From assembly GCA_030272585.1 (NCBI GenBank), contig BSYQ01000003.1, positions 3,162,001 through 3,226,000 on the forward strand: a stretch of DNA of 64,000 bases, in the 5' to 3' direction. How positions within the stretch are numbered: the stretch's first letter is position 1; the number at the start of each line of letters is the position of its first letter. A program made the position numbers and the translations under genes. Of the stretch, positions 42,674-55,766 are shown in pieces. Source of the DNA: Bryopsis sp. KO-2023 (Eukaryota; Chlorophyta; Ulvophyceae; Bryopsidales; Bryopsidaceae). The notes beneath the pieces were generated by a model that was not told the DNA's origin, made no database searches, and saw nothing but the letters and a program-made list of their open reading frames with translations.

Positions 42674-45317
42674 ATGGAATTCCAGGGTCGTTACGGCGCT
42701 CATTCTCTAGCGTCGGAGATTCAGTTTCTAAAATCGAAGGCCCAGACGGTACGTGGCGTCGATACTGCTCATTGCGCAACTTTCACCGTGCATTCATTCA
42801 CGCCCAATCAGGGACCAGACATCGGCCGTTTCTCAATCCCTTTGAGAATTGCAGCTGCCACAAGATTGGTTCATCGATCGATTGAGCATAGATTGGATTC
42901 CCTGCTGCTGATTTCCATTTCCTCAGTCACACAACACAACTTACCACAAAATGATACTGGACATTCCAGCAGCAGATAACGGATAGCCTTATGACGAGGG
43001 TTTCTCCCCCCCCCCCAAAAAAAAAAAACAAAAACAAAAAAACATACACATACACATCAAAAAGTTTCTCAGGACGATTGAATGAATTTCATCGCTCAAA
43101 GGTCCATTGATGGATCCAGGAACTGGATGAAGCGAATGGCAAGCTGCTGGCCCTACAGATGCAACTAGAGGAGGAGGCCACCGTTCATAAGATGTTGGAC
43201 GACCTGCCAGAGAAAATCAAGCACCCTGTTATGGTGAGTCAGACCACGCCAAGTCTATTTTCTCTCTGCTCAACCATCAGGAGGTTGGTGTTTCATTCCC
43301 ATGATATCAATCAATCAATTTTGATGTGGATGTTTCGTCCTGTTGTTAGGTACCTTTTGGAGGTGCAGCCTTTTTCCCAGGTCATTTGGTTCATTCAAAT
43401 GAGGTGATGGTAAATTTAGGGGCTTCTCACATTGTGGAATGCTCAGCAAAACACGCCGAAGGAATGCTCGGTCGGCGGATGACAAAACTTGGTAAGCATC
43501 ATGTCTGACATGTGGATGCACATCCACATGCATTGCAAATTTGCTTTCGTTGGTTTCGTTTTTTTTCGAAGCTATGTCTTTGGCTTGGTTTGTTTATAGA
43601 ATATGACAGAGGAAAAAAAAAAAAGGTTCAAAAGTTGAATTTCTGGATGGATGAATGTGTTTTGATGTCGATTTTGTTTCCCCGGCGGAGGTTGATTTCA
43701 GGCGGCGAAATCAAAAGCATGGAAGAACGAATTCAATCATTGAGGTCAGACATACGGGACCTCGAATGTCAAGAAGCAGAGGTGAGATTTTCCTTCCAAT
43801 AGTGTTTTTTTATTATTATTATTTAGACAACCCTTTCTTTCTTTGTTTTCGTGGATTCACAAGAAATTTCTTGAAGCGTCTCAATCTGCTCGGAATAGCA
43901 AAAAATAATATTATATGCTGGACTTTCACCATTTTCGGCACAAGTTTCAACTGTTTTATTTTTATATTTATATTTTTTTTGTTGGATTTAATACCAGGGT
44001 ATGGTGGATATCGTTGAAGAATACGATGAGGCGCAGCATGGTGTTGTTGTTGCCACTGAATCCGAAGTCCATAGATCAAGGGCAGAGAGGAAAGGGGCTC
44101 CTGGTCTGGCAACGGTGCCAGAAACATCGACTGAAAAACAAGAATCGACGGGAAATTTGAAATCCAAGAATGATGATGACGATGACGATGAGCTTTTTGC
44201 AATGATGGATAGAATGGCAAAATTGGAAAAAGAGGCAGAAGCACAGGAGGGTGAGTTCACCCCCCCCCCCCCCCAAAAAAAAAGAACAGAAAGAAAGAAG
44301 GAATGGATGAATGAATGAATGAAATAGTACTGGAAGGTTGAGCGCAGTCGGTGGAAATCTCGTAACGGAAAGATGGTGGGGCGACAGTGGAGTAATTGGT
44401 AATCAGTGTCTGTATTATCAATTTCTTTCCATCATCTCTATCCAGGGATGGCCGCACCTTGGCACTTCTGTGGTGTCGATTTGTCCGATGACATTCACCA
44501 CTGTTTTCTCATGTTGCAGCTGAGACCACCACCACCAGCACATCGACAAGACGCCTGAAAGAAGGAAATGTCGATATCACTTCCTCCAGCGAAAAAGGGG
44601 CAAGCAAAGATCAAGCGAAAAGTGCGAAAAAACCCAGTGGGTTGAGGAAAGGCTTTCTGGCTGGACCGAGAAAGACGCGCACAACAACAAGAAAGGATGA
44701 CGCAAAGGGTGTGGAAGGGGGAGGGGGGGCAGAATCAGGGTTTCTGTTGGAAAGGAAAGAGTATCAAGATGGAAAAGTGGCCGTGGAGGAAAATGGTGAG
44801 GGCTGGTGTTATGTCAGATACATTCCAGAGCTGTTGTAGTGAAAGACCCTCAAAACCTCCATAGGAAACCCATAGTTCACAAGTCATCTTTCTTTGCCTC
44901 GAGCCTGGATTTTGGAGGGGTTCAGGGCTACCCCCATTTGGATTTGAAATCCCCCTCAGTGGTCTAATATCATTTGTTCTGAGATTGAGATGTTTGATCT
45001 TTCAATGCTTTGATCTTGGTTCAGTGGAGCATCCAGTGGCAGTCCGGGGAGTCGGTGAGGGTCAAGTGGTGGAACGAGGCATTCTTTCGACCTCAGACAG
45101 ACCCGCAAGCGAATCGGCAGCACCTGAGGTGAGAAGAACACCCCCACACCTCACCATGGACCCTTACATCAAGAATTTGCTACAACTAGGGTCGAATTTG
45201 TCTGCGTGGAAATATGGCTCAGAAGAATTAATCGCTCCAATTCATATGGTTTATATAATCATATTCAATTGTGTGTAGTTTTCCTCAACCAAATATCAAA
45301 TGGGATGCAAAAGTTGA
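42674..45317 (+). CDS. URI1: URI1-like prefoldin (RPB5 interactor)
   Basis: Eight proposed exons: 42674-42748, 43120-43233, 43350-43491, 43702-43781, 43998-44250, 44520-44795, 45025-45128, 45279-45317; about 360 aa. The prefoldin part is an alpha-type coiled coil (ELDEANGKLLALQMQLEE) with a beta hairpin VPFGGAAFFPGHLVHSNE and VMVNLGASHIVECSAKHA, the URI signature. After a second coiled coil come VDIVEEYDEA and the acidic block DDDDDDELFAMMDRM, which also mark URI. A basic stretch and VVERGIL follow. URI joins the R2TP/prefoldin-like complex and helps assemble RNA polymerases. The last exon is uncertain: the 13-codon end FSSTKYQMGCKS lacks the expected SRFK motif, so the true 3' end may differ. 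Confidence 0.85.
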
Positions 45318-48300
45318 AAAAGGGGTGCGTGTGAAATTGATGTTCACAGGTGGACCAAGTGCAATCAAAAAAGCCCATGTCCAGATTCAAGCAGCAAATG
45401 ATGAAGAAAAGGGCTGCAACAGATTGACAGTGGAAAGACATACTGCCACCATCATATCGATTGATCAAACTCATGAGGATGCCCGTTTTCTTCTGGATGA
45501 TTCAGAGGCTGGGAGAAAAGAGGTTTGAAATGTGGATTTCCTTGTGCTTGGTTCGGTGATACGTTCTGCATTCAATACTGTGGACTGTTGTTTTTTTTCA
45601 AAAACGGGCCTTGGGCTGAACTGTTGGTTGTGTAAAGTTTACTCTTGATATCATTGACGGCATGCATATGCATATACACATGTAATGGATTTCGAGTCCA
45701 AAAGATGGTATTGTTACATTCGCAACCAAACCCAATCAAATCTTGAGAATGTGTGCTCCTCAAGCTGCAGCATCACCGTTCCATTAAATCCCATCCTCAA
45801 TACCGAACAAAAAAAAAAAGGAAAAATGCAACACTATTGTCCAATTATACCTGGTGTGCGTGCCCCCACGTTTTTCACTTGAATAAGACTTGAAAAACAG
45901 CCCCAAAAAAAGACGTATTTTTTCAAGGTGGAAAAGAAAAAAAGATATTGACGCCTTTTTGGCAACTATATCTCTATTTCTTGGGATTTTTTCAACCCGA
46001 TCGAAAGGACATGTGAAAAAACACATCTTATATCTGCTCCAAAAAAAAACTGTGCTTTTTCAGGGTATCAGCAATTGGGCTTGCGCTACATCGAGGAAAA
46101 AACAACTCAGATTTCCAATTCATCCCTCACCCCAGTCCTGGAAAAAAAAATTGCAAAAAAAAAAGACTTACAAACACAAAATTGATCACTGTCCTTTAGA
46201 AAGAAAACCCAAAATGCTGTTTTCTTTCTAATCATCTTAATGAAATGTAATGATCGAAAATAAATCCACCACCACCCCTTGTTCTCATTGATTTCTCTCT
46301 TAATTTTTTTTTTTAATCTTCCACGAATCTGAAACAAGCAGGCTAATTCATAAAGTCCCCCTTTTAAGGGTTTTTTTCCCTGAAAAGAAATCCGCTCTCC
46401 TACCCCCTTCATTTTTTTTTGTCTTTTTTTCTTTTTCAAGTTCATCTGAGGTTGTCCCCCCCAACTCCTTGGACTTACCCCCCCCCCCTCCTCTCGAAAA
46501 AAAAAAGGAAACAAAAAAAAATCGCCCCAGCAACTGCATCGATTTTTTTTCTTTTTTTTTTTCCCTCTAATTTACTCATTCTCCCTCTTGGCAAAAAAAA
46601 ATCACCCACTGAAACTGCAAAAAAAAAGCACACACACACTCCAAAACCTAATTCAAGAATACCAAACTATCCCCATGTTGAAATCAACGTTTGTTGTTAA
46701 GGACTTTGGAAGAATATGTTATATTTTCAATCATATTTTTTTTTCCCCCAATCACACACAGAGACATTTTTATAAATATCCATGCATGCAAGAATATAAC
46801 CACCAATAAAACACACAGATCGAAACCCAAAAAACTGCACACAACAGAAAGGAACAAGTATTACATTTGTCCTTCCTGTTTTCGCATTTTACCCCCCTCT
46901 CATCAACACACCCCCATGGCTGCATGAGAAATCCTAAAAAAAAAAAGAAAATGGATAGATATCTCTAGAAACGGTTTCGAAGTCGAAACCAAAAATAGCA
47001 ACAACGATTGAAACTTTCACCAAATAAACCTGAAATCAGAAAAGCAGCCCCCCACCCCCACCCTTTAAAAAAATAAATGAAAAGTACAAGGAAAACCACA
47101 CAAAAGAAAGAAACAAAATTATCCTCTTCTCTCGCACACCTTTTTTCTTTTCCGATGTTTTTTTTTTCCCCATCAGGTTTCCTCTACATAAATCCATGTG
47201 AATCAATTGCAGTTCAAAACTTTTTATCTTAATGGAGCCCAAAAAAGAAGCCGAAATACAATCAGCTGCAAATCACAATGATGTGTCAAATCAGTGCCAG
47301 TTCCTTCCAGATATATATATTTTTTTTTTCTGATACCTTCTTTTTTTGGTCCTTTTTCTTTTTTTCAGTTTTTCCTCCTATTCCCTTTGGTAATATATAT
47401 TTTTTTACATTCCTGCTTTTTCTTAAAATTGTTCTCCTCTCCACGGCAAGGTTTGATGGAGCCAAACAAATAGCTCCTCACTTTGCTTCGAATACATACA
47501 TATCGAAGCATATGTATTTCCATATTGGTTTCTCTTTTTTTTCCTTTTTTTTGATACGTTCGCTCAGATTACACTTCTGTTGTTATCTTTTTCTGCTCCT
47601 TTTTTTCATCAAATAAATAGCTGTTCTCTCTCCCCCCCCACCCCCTTTTTTTACCTCCATTCCACTAGATTCAAAAATAAAAATATTTCTTCCCCTCTAT
47701 TTTTTTTTGTTTTTTGACTTTGTTTTTTGACCTCCTCAACAAAACTCTCTTTCTTTCTTTCTTTCTCTCTCTCTCTAAATTCAATAAATCCATTCACCCG
47801 AATCTTGAATTTGACCAGCCTCTACATGCACTCGCTCACTGGACAAATCTCAACCCTGCGGAATTTTCTTTTTCTTTTCAAGTTTTTTTTTTTTCCACCC
47901 TCAGGGTTCTCACATCTCCAGTCACACTTTTCCATAAACCATCCTTTTGTTTCCAAAATCAATGATTAGACAAGCTGACCAAGTAAATAACATGCAAAAA
48001 AAAACAAAAACGCATCTATGTTCATATGTACATGGTGTAGATCTCCTGATCAACATTTTCTGACGTTATTTTGAATGGAATGAGTGTTTTTTTTTTTTTC
48101 TCCCATCGCAAAAATCTCTATCTTCAGCTCAAAAACCCCACTTTGAATCATATATATTTATACTTTTTTTTATTGTCTCTTGGTTTGAACTCTTCTTGTC
48201 CCTTTTTTTTCCGGACAGACATGTGGATAGATATTCATACAGTTTTCACCCTCTTTCACCATTCTGACTTTTTTTCCATGAAATAATTTCCTACCAGCAT

Positions 48301-48593
48301 CAGCGTAGCAGCAATATATATATACTCCAAAAGGACTTTTTTTTTACCCATCTTTCTAGTTTTCACACTCTCCAATCAACAAATTTTTTTCTTTCTTTCT
48401 TCCTCCCCCTTTTTTTTCCTTTTTTTTTGTTAAATGTGAAACTGCGGATCGAAACACACGCACACAGAGACATATCTACAGTCGACCATACATGGGGGCG
48501 TGAAAATGCCATCCATTAAAGAAGGAACACAAAGAATAATGAAAAAAAACACACACACACAAGAAAACACAAAAAAGACATGCATCCATGTAG
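45318..48593. other. Long AT-rich intergenic stretch between two convergent genes
   Basis: No gene is supported. A frame at 45271-45528 (KWDAKVEKGVRVKLMF onward) is open for 80 codons and could be an alternative 3' exon of the URI1-like gene, but its phase does not fit the preceding donor. The rest is poly-A/T, TA and poly-C runs. Confidence 0.45.
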
Positions 48594-49749
48594 CTATTCT
48601 TCTGAGACGATGGTTGGCAGGGGTGGGGTGGGATGCGTGGTGGCGCTGTTGTTCCGAGAAAGCCTGGTATTCAGGTTTTCGTCGGCGAACGGCGAGGAGA
48701 AGTGCTGCTGGGTGGGGTGGTGGTGGAGGGAATGAGGAGGGGTTTGATTGGTGGTGACGCCGGATGGAGCATTATCTTCGGAATCCGAACCAGACATCGG
48801 CGGCACTCCAAAAGATGACAGGGATGTCACTGATGAATTCGTCGGGATTCTCTGAAAGACGAGCAGTAATACAACAAAACAAAAATTAGAGTTGTAAATA
48901 CAAAATAAAATTAGAGCAGTGAATTGAATTGAACCGAGCCGAATCTGTAGAACTCCGTAGCACGCACACGTCCCCCCCTCCAGAAAAAAAAAAAAAAAGG
49001 AAAAAAAAGTTGTCCGTGGGGCGGGGGGATGAATTTTTCATGTTGATGTTTTTCATGATTTGAAAATATATATATGGATAGGAAAATTGGGGAAAAAAAG
49101 AGGCAAAATCATATTAAAAGAATACAAGAAAAATAAGAAAAAAAGAAAATAAAAATTGTACATTCAAATATGTGTACACGATTCCATCGTTTCTGTCTGA
49201 TCGCATCGTCACCCCCTCATACGTCGCATGTCACGTCTAACCGTCAGCTTCCGTCGGACTTGGATCTTTTCCAGTCGGTCCCTGGCTGAGCCAACGGATA
49301 CCTAGAGGAAGTGCTAGTCGAAATTGCACTGTTGTTGTTGTTGTTGTTGTTCAGGATGGTGTTGTTCTCGGGGAGGGGGTCGATAACTCGTGGGGGTTTT
49401 CGTACGTTTGAAGCCAAATTCCTCTCGACCAACTTGTGATCTCTGGGAAACATTTTGCATGCCGTCTCGAAAACGTCCCGCGTCAACACCAGCACTCGGC
49501 AAATCGTGCGGCTCCTCACAGAATAACTCACTTCCTGCAGAGTGAAAAAGCTTTCCATCGCAAATAGCTTACTCTCCCCTGTTTCCAGCGACAGAAAAAG
49601 AAAAAAAAATCATGTCGATAGACTCATTTCCCCAAGTTGGGATGTTCGAAAAAAGAAAGGGAAAAAAAAAATGGGAGGATGAATCGAAAAACCAGGGCAA
49701 TAATCTGATCAAATCGAGCGTGAAAAAGAAAACGGGAGTGCAACAAACA

Positions 49750-49821
<72 letters not shown>

Positions 49822-52800
49822 GAGAGCAGCAGGGAAAAACGATGGCCTTCGTAGAGTGTGCATCTTGTTTGCAATTTCAACAACATTTTTTTTGGTTTTT
49901 TTTTTCTCACCAATTTCCCCCACTTTCTCTTCGTCCCCGTTCGCCTCCATTTCGATGTACTGATGTGCCACCCCAGCCATCATAACATGAAGCTCATGCA
50001 TAACATCTCCATCGGCAATGATGGTCTGGTCCGGGATGTACACGTCGACCTTGCAATCCTCTACAAGCTTCATGAGGAAGCCCGGCGAAGTCCCCTGAAA
50101 AAGCCAAAAAAAAAAAAAAAATCAGCAAAAAACGGAGTTTGCGATTTCTGCAGCGTCATCGCCGCAGTGGGTGTTTCTAACAATCCCATCTGAAGCAAGT
50201 CCAGCAATCCGGGATTTGAATGCTGTATGCAGAGAGCCCTCCATGCAGAGTGGTAACGTCAAAAAAAAAAAAAAACTTGAAATTGAACTTGAGCATCATC
50301 GCTGCATTCTCTTCTCAGCCCCACTTTTTTTTCACTTCCATTTTCTTTTTTTCTGCATAATTATAATTTTCTTATGTGTTTTGAAATTTTCTGCATAATT
50401 ATAATTTTCTTATGTGTTTTGAAATTTTCTGCATAATTATAATTTTCTTATGTGTTTTGAAATTTTCTGCATAATTATAATTTTCTTATGTGTTTTGAAA
50501 TTTCCACTGTGAGGGTGGAGAGGTCAATTGAAAAGCATCACAACGAAGCCATAATTTGAGGATTTGTTCTTACTTTAAATAAATGCAGGTTGGACAGCAC
50601 AGGTAGATACAATGACCTCAAAACGGTCCTCTTCACTCCCATTGGCAGGCCGTCCAGCACATCTTTGTCTTGAATGGATGGATTTTCAAAAGTGAAGCGA
50701 ATGTGCTCCTGCAAAAAAAAATAGGGGGCAGGAAAAATTTGAGTCTCCCCCATAACCAAGAACACCAAATGTCCAATACAGCTTTCATCAGAAAACATGG
50801 CAGAAGCCACGTGTTGCTGAAAACCTCTGCACAATATTACCCCTGATTCCAAAATGCGGAAAACTGAACATCACAAAAACTAAAAACTTGGGGGGAAAAA
50901 ACAGTAAAAAGATGGGGGGGGGCATGGTTGTGGTATGCTGAGTTTACATTTTCTGAATATGGATTCAACAACCCCCCAGTGAGACTAGGTTTTATAAAAA
51001 AAAATAATCACTTCGGCATAGTCCCACCTTGAGCAATTTTCGAAGCGGCTCTTGCAGACGATTCAAAAACGCAAAGGAGTTCAGCTTGTCGAACAGTGCC
51101 CTGAGCGTCCCCGTCTGTTCATCCGCCTTGATGACGATCAGAGTGATGGTGCCGAGGATGTAGGAATTCAACAGAATATTGAAAATCATGTAGCATGTCC
51201 CGAACACCACCTCCGCCGTGTTTTTGGGCGAAAAATCGCCATAGCCCACCGTCGTCATGGTGGTTATGGAGAAGTAGAAGGTGTAGATGTATTTTTCGAG
51301 CTCCGTTTTGTTGGCAAAGTCTTCCTCCAGCGTAGCACCGATCCATGTGTCGTCATCAAATTCGTACTGAATGAAAAAGAAACAGGTTGAAAATGCTCCA
51401 ATGCAACGACAGCAAATCTTCAAAAAAAAAAAAATACCCACCACAACCCCCCCCCCCCCCCCCCCCCCGGGGGGAAAAAAAGGAAAAAAAAAGGTAACTA
51501 TTTCTGTATTCTTTTTGTATTAGAACCTACCGCACCAATCTAGTGATCAAAACAGCACTGCCCTGTCCAGTAAATTCTCAGAGAAGAAAGAAACAGGCCA
51601 AAAATAAAAAAGAAACTCATGAAAGGCAAAAAAAATAAATAATGATCTCACCCATCGAGAAATGAAGTAGAACATGCATCCAGCAAAATGACCGACAAGG
51701 ACGACAATGGTGAGGTTACGCAGCAGTGTTGTAACCACCAGCGAAAGTCGAATGTTGGTTTCAAAATCCCTGAAGAATCGAAAGATTCGACGGGCTCGGA
51801 CCTGTACGCAAACAAAACCTCACATTTTTCGCCTTTTTTTCCACTCTTTTTGCAAATGCGGTCCTTTTCCAGACTTGGGTATCGAATTCTTCTTTGTGAT
51901 GGACTTATTTAATGGGTTGGCTCCATGATTGTTTACGGATATATTCTTCTCAATCAAATAATGGTTGTGAGAAACACCTCATAAAAAAAGCCATATCTTT
52001 CGCAGTAAATGGAAGATTTCCATGGCCAAAAGCATGATCGGTGAACTTCATTGAAGAACATACCAGCCTGAACAGTCTGAGCAATGCCAAAGATCGGAGG
52101 TATGTATCATCTGTGATGCTCATCGATTCCGCCACAATTGTTCCAAAAGGAATGATTCCCACCAAGTCAACAAAAAACCATGTCCTGAATGTACAAAGTG
52201 AAAAAAAACACCACCACAAATGAATATCTCAACCAATTTCATTAGATCCCCGTTGGTCTTTATTTTTAGATGATTCGCGGGAAAACAAGCATCGCATCCC
52301 TGTCAAAAAGACCCTCATCATGAACTGGTACAAGCCAATCGATCTTTTGTTTTAGTTTTGTTCTTTCGTTTAATTCTTATTGAGACTGAAATCCACATGC
52401 ACCCATTCACTGTGACGAATTTAAAAATAGCAAACTGGAACATCCCTCACATTGTGCATTCACATTGTGCATATATATATATTATTATTAATAAAATAAA
52501 CAATTATTGTCACTAGAATTTATTTCATTTTATTATTTTTATTATTTATTTTTTTTTGGGGGGGGAGGGAACCAAACCTGAAATAGTGCATCATGACCCT
52601 TCTTCGCCGTTTTTCCACCAGACCATCCATTCTAATGTGCGGTACAAAAAATTGCACCCCAATGTCGATGAGAAAAACCAGGGACAGGATAAACTCCACA
52701 ACCGCAGGACCATCCTTGTACGGCCTGGAGTTTGCAAAACAACAGGATTAGAGAAATCGAAAAATTTCCGTTTTAAAATAACACAAAAAAGAAAGAGAAA

Positions 52801-53341
52801 GTCGATGTAGACAAAGATAAAATTTGACAGTGCATTTCCAAATGTGGAAAATTTTCATGACATACATTGTCATATCGAAGAAAAGCATTTGTTGTGTTTG
52901 AGCAAGCCTTTTCCAAATATTTTCCAGGGAATTCGAAATGGCTCCAACTGGTCAAAGGCTAGGGTGATGACTAATGCGTCACCTGAGGCCCGGCTCGTCT
53001 TGGAACGCAACTTCCCAAGGAGTGAAAAACCCCGTCAAGAAAGAGCAGAGAGTGGTGAAATACCACCACGCTCTGTAACCATTCCCCAACGGGTCCAACA
53101 AAAACTCCACGTTCTCTTCTTCCTCCTCCTCCTCGAACACGGCGGTGTTCTACGACAAAGAAATGCCGCAACGGAAAAAACAAAAAAACACCCTCAGTGT
53201 CACTCATATACCAAAATACTAAAATACTGAGAAGCGCCAGAGAAACGAGTCAGCGGGTGCGCCGAATACGGAAAACGGAAACGGCGCGCCGTTTCCGAAA
53301 CCAAGCGCGCGTTCTATACGCACCTTCGCTGTGAGACGCAT
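48594..53341 (-). CDS. Plant-type voltage-gated K+ channel (KAT/SKOR-like) with cNBD
   Basis: Nine exons: 53341-53324, 53149-52983, 52724-52578, 52184-52064, 51801-51652, 51366-51028, 50708-50574, 50094-49911, 49578-49244; about 530 aa. The ATG at 53341 has an in-frame stop upstream. S1 is WWYFTTLCSFLTGFF; S2 VVEFILSLVFLIDIGVQFF; S3 FFVDLVGIIPFGT; S4 runs across an exon join with RLFRL then VRARRIFRFF, a row of Arg for voltage sensing; S5 LTIVVLVGHFAGCMFYF; pore TMTTVGYGDFSP; then S6, a linker and a cyclic-nucleotide-binding region (DGDVMHELHVMMAGVAHQY, FFTLQEVSYSVRSRTICRVLVL). No ankyrin repeats follow. A donor in exon 9 (AAC|GTACGA) can join in phase to 48852-48594, a Ser/Pro/His-rich alternative end. 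TVGYGD predicts K+ selectivity. Confidence 0.9.
49750..49820. repeat. AAAG microsatellite in a K+ channel intron
   Basis: About 17 AAAG units in the intron between 49578 and 49911. Confidence 0.95.
50351..50505. repeat. Four tandem copies of a 38-bp AT-rich unit in a K+ channel intron
   Basis: The unit starts TTCTGCATAATTATAATTTT. The copies look identical and lie in the intron between 50094 and 50574. Confidence 0.9.
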
Positions 53342-55766
53342 AACCAACGAGTGAACAACTCAACCAAGCGTTCCGCGCGTGTTTATGAATTCAAAACTGT
53401 TCAAAACTGAGCGTGGCGGAGTGCGTGCGACGTGTGGTGGTTTCGCGCCAAAACGACCGCTGGCTGAGCGAAAGACGTGACGGGACCTCGAGGTGGTTAC
53501 GCGATGACGACGGTTGGGCAACTGCACAGCCGTCGTCAAGCCAGCCAAGACGTGGTTGACGTGACGCGTGATCCTTGTGCCCTCCGCGACGCGAGAGTTG
53601 CGCACGTTCGGTCGCTTCGTCGCACGCGAAAGGTTTCCGGAAAAGAAAACAAGCCGCTTCCGGGATTCGTGCGCGATGAAAGGAGCTTTTTCGACTCAAT
53701 GGTTGCTAGAAAGTCAACTCGACATTCCGGTCTGTGTGCTTCTTTTCCGCGCGTGACCTTGCCAGAAAACGCCCCCATATCCCAGAAACAACGCGACAGG
53801 AACCAGCTTCCCAGCGTCGTCAAGCACTCATCCATATGGGGGAAAGATTCATACTCTTGCCAACAACTTTTGACAAAACGAAGCACCAAACACCACGAAC
53901 TCGGCTTGAAAAAAACATACCACATTTTTGATTGCGGCAGTGATTGACCGCGCCTGCAGCGACCTCCTTGTTTTCAGAGACTTGTCGCTAAAGCCCCTTT
54001 TCAGCAGCCCCGAACCCATCCCTCTCCCCGAGCACCAACTCGCGCGCGCACGCCGCTATTCGTTTTCGTCCTGTTTTTTTCTCCCACTCGAAAAGATGCA
54101 CGAGTGTACGGCCCACGTTCGCCTCTTTTCCGCAAGATGCGCAAAAGCAGCGAGAATATATATCTAAGCCTTCTTCTCGCGCGTCTCGAACCGTCGAAAC
54201 TCGACTCCGTGAAGAGCCGAGAACGTCCAGAAAACAAGGAAAGGAGGCACCAATCTGGCAAACGAGATGGAGATGGAATTTGTGGTCTGTGTCGTTGCTC
54301 CGCGACGTTGTACGTGGTTACTGTAGAACATCAGTCTGCGTCGCGCCCATGGGATGAGACGATTGATAACCTTGTACTTTGTTCCGAGTTTCTGGTCGAA
54401 GGGACAGCTCTCGTGCTGTGCTGTATTCCGTAATTTCCTTCGCAACGTACGGATGTCAGATTCTCTTGTCATGCCGCCGTCTTATTCACATGCGACCAGC
54501 GCCCACCATGGTGTTCCAATGACTTCTTCGCTTCAATCATGCGTTGTGCGGCTGGGATTGGAATGACAAAAAATTTCAAAGATGATGACTCGAAGGGGGA
54601 CGAGCTCGTAAAGCGCTGATTGGTCTATTAAAAAAAAAGCGCTGTGTGTGTTGAGATATTGGGCTCGTTCAGTATATCCTCTGAATTCAATCGATCGGTA
54701 ATCCATGCATTCGAGAGTCATTCCTTCATTGGCAAGGGCGCCCTTGGCCAACTCTCCGAAACCGTGTAACTTGCATGAATCAGCAAAGGGCGTGAGCGTT
54801 TCAGTGGAAAATGCAATCGTGATGGCATTGGAACAGATTAGTTTCCATCCAAGTCTGTGCAGGGGTGGCCTCATGAATAACGAGCGAGTTATTCACAAAA
54901 ATAACAGCCGACTTTTATGACTGGGGATGTTGAGAAGCTTTCAGAATAATTCCTTGGTTGTCGATGTCCCTTGTACTTCCCAACTAACCTGCACCAAAAT
55001 CAATGGCTTAATCCAACTTCACCTGCTCTGATAAATGAACCGTACAATTTAACTCGACTTTCAGTGACTTCAACGACTTCTCAACCAACTCCACTGATTC
55101 AATCTTATTATTATATGAATCTACTCATCAATAGCGCCACATTAGATCACTACACGAGTGTGGCAGTTGAGTGCGTGTGTTGGCCTCAGTTTGCTGTGTT
55201 GCAATTATTTGTTTTGCCCTTCTTTTTTACACCCTTGGAGTTCTACCAAAATTAATGCCTCGCTTGTCTCTTTTGATTTTCAGTTGAACTTCTAGACAGA
55301 GTTTGTTTCAGGATTTGAAGTTGTGGGTTTGAAAGTTAGAGGAGAGATTGAGAACAAGAAATATCTGGGTCGAAACGAATGGCAAGAAGAATCTAAATCG
55401 GGCCAACCACATCCGAAAAACCTAACCCATAGATGTGCCACAGATTGGGATCGTGGAGAGGTGCAGTCTTAGATTAGGGATGTGCGTTCGCCTTGAAGCA
55501 TTCTTCTGTAACACCACGACTCCCAGATGAATTTACTTGCAAACAAACAAACAAACAACGCCGTTCTCACGTGGCTGGGCACCACACCCATCGAGCAAAC
55601 ATCATCCACACAAGAACGCCACTCCCTTTTGGTGGGGCAAAAATCTTCGAAAAAGTAAAGTTTGAGGTGGCAAGAAGACCACCACGCTCGTACGTTACTG
55701 ACCTCACCATCACCTGACTGTCTCACCATCAAATTGCCATGTCAACTTCACCTTCACAAGCAGGCG
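53342..55766. other. Divergent intergenic region of K+ channel and hydrolase genes
   Basis: The first 900 bases are GC-richer with several open frames on both strands (for example 53477-53947 plus), none with family features. No promoter motif is clear. Confidence 0.4.

Noticed and set aside
50351..50505. Tandem 38-bp units as a CRISPR-like array
   Set aside because: There are no unique spacers between units, and it lies in an intron of a eukaryotic gene.
53477..53947. 156-codon plus-strand frame upstream of the K+ channel
   Set aside because: No motif, no conserved feature, GC-rich DNA that opens frames on both strands.
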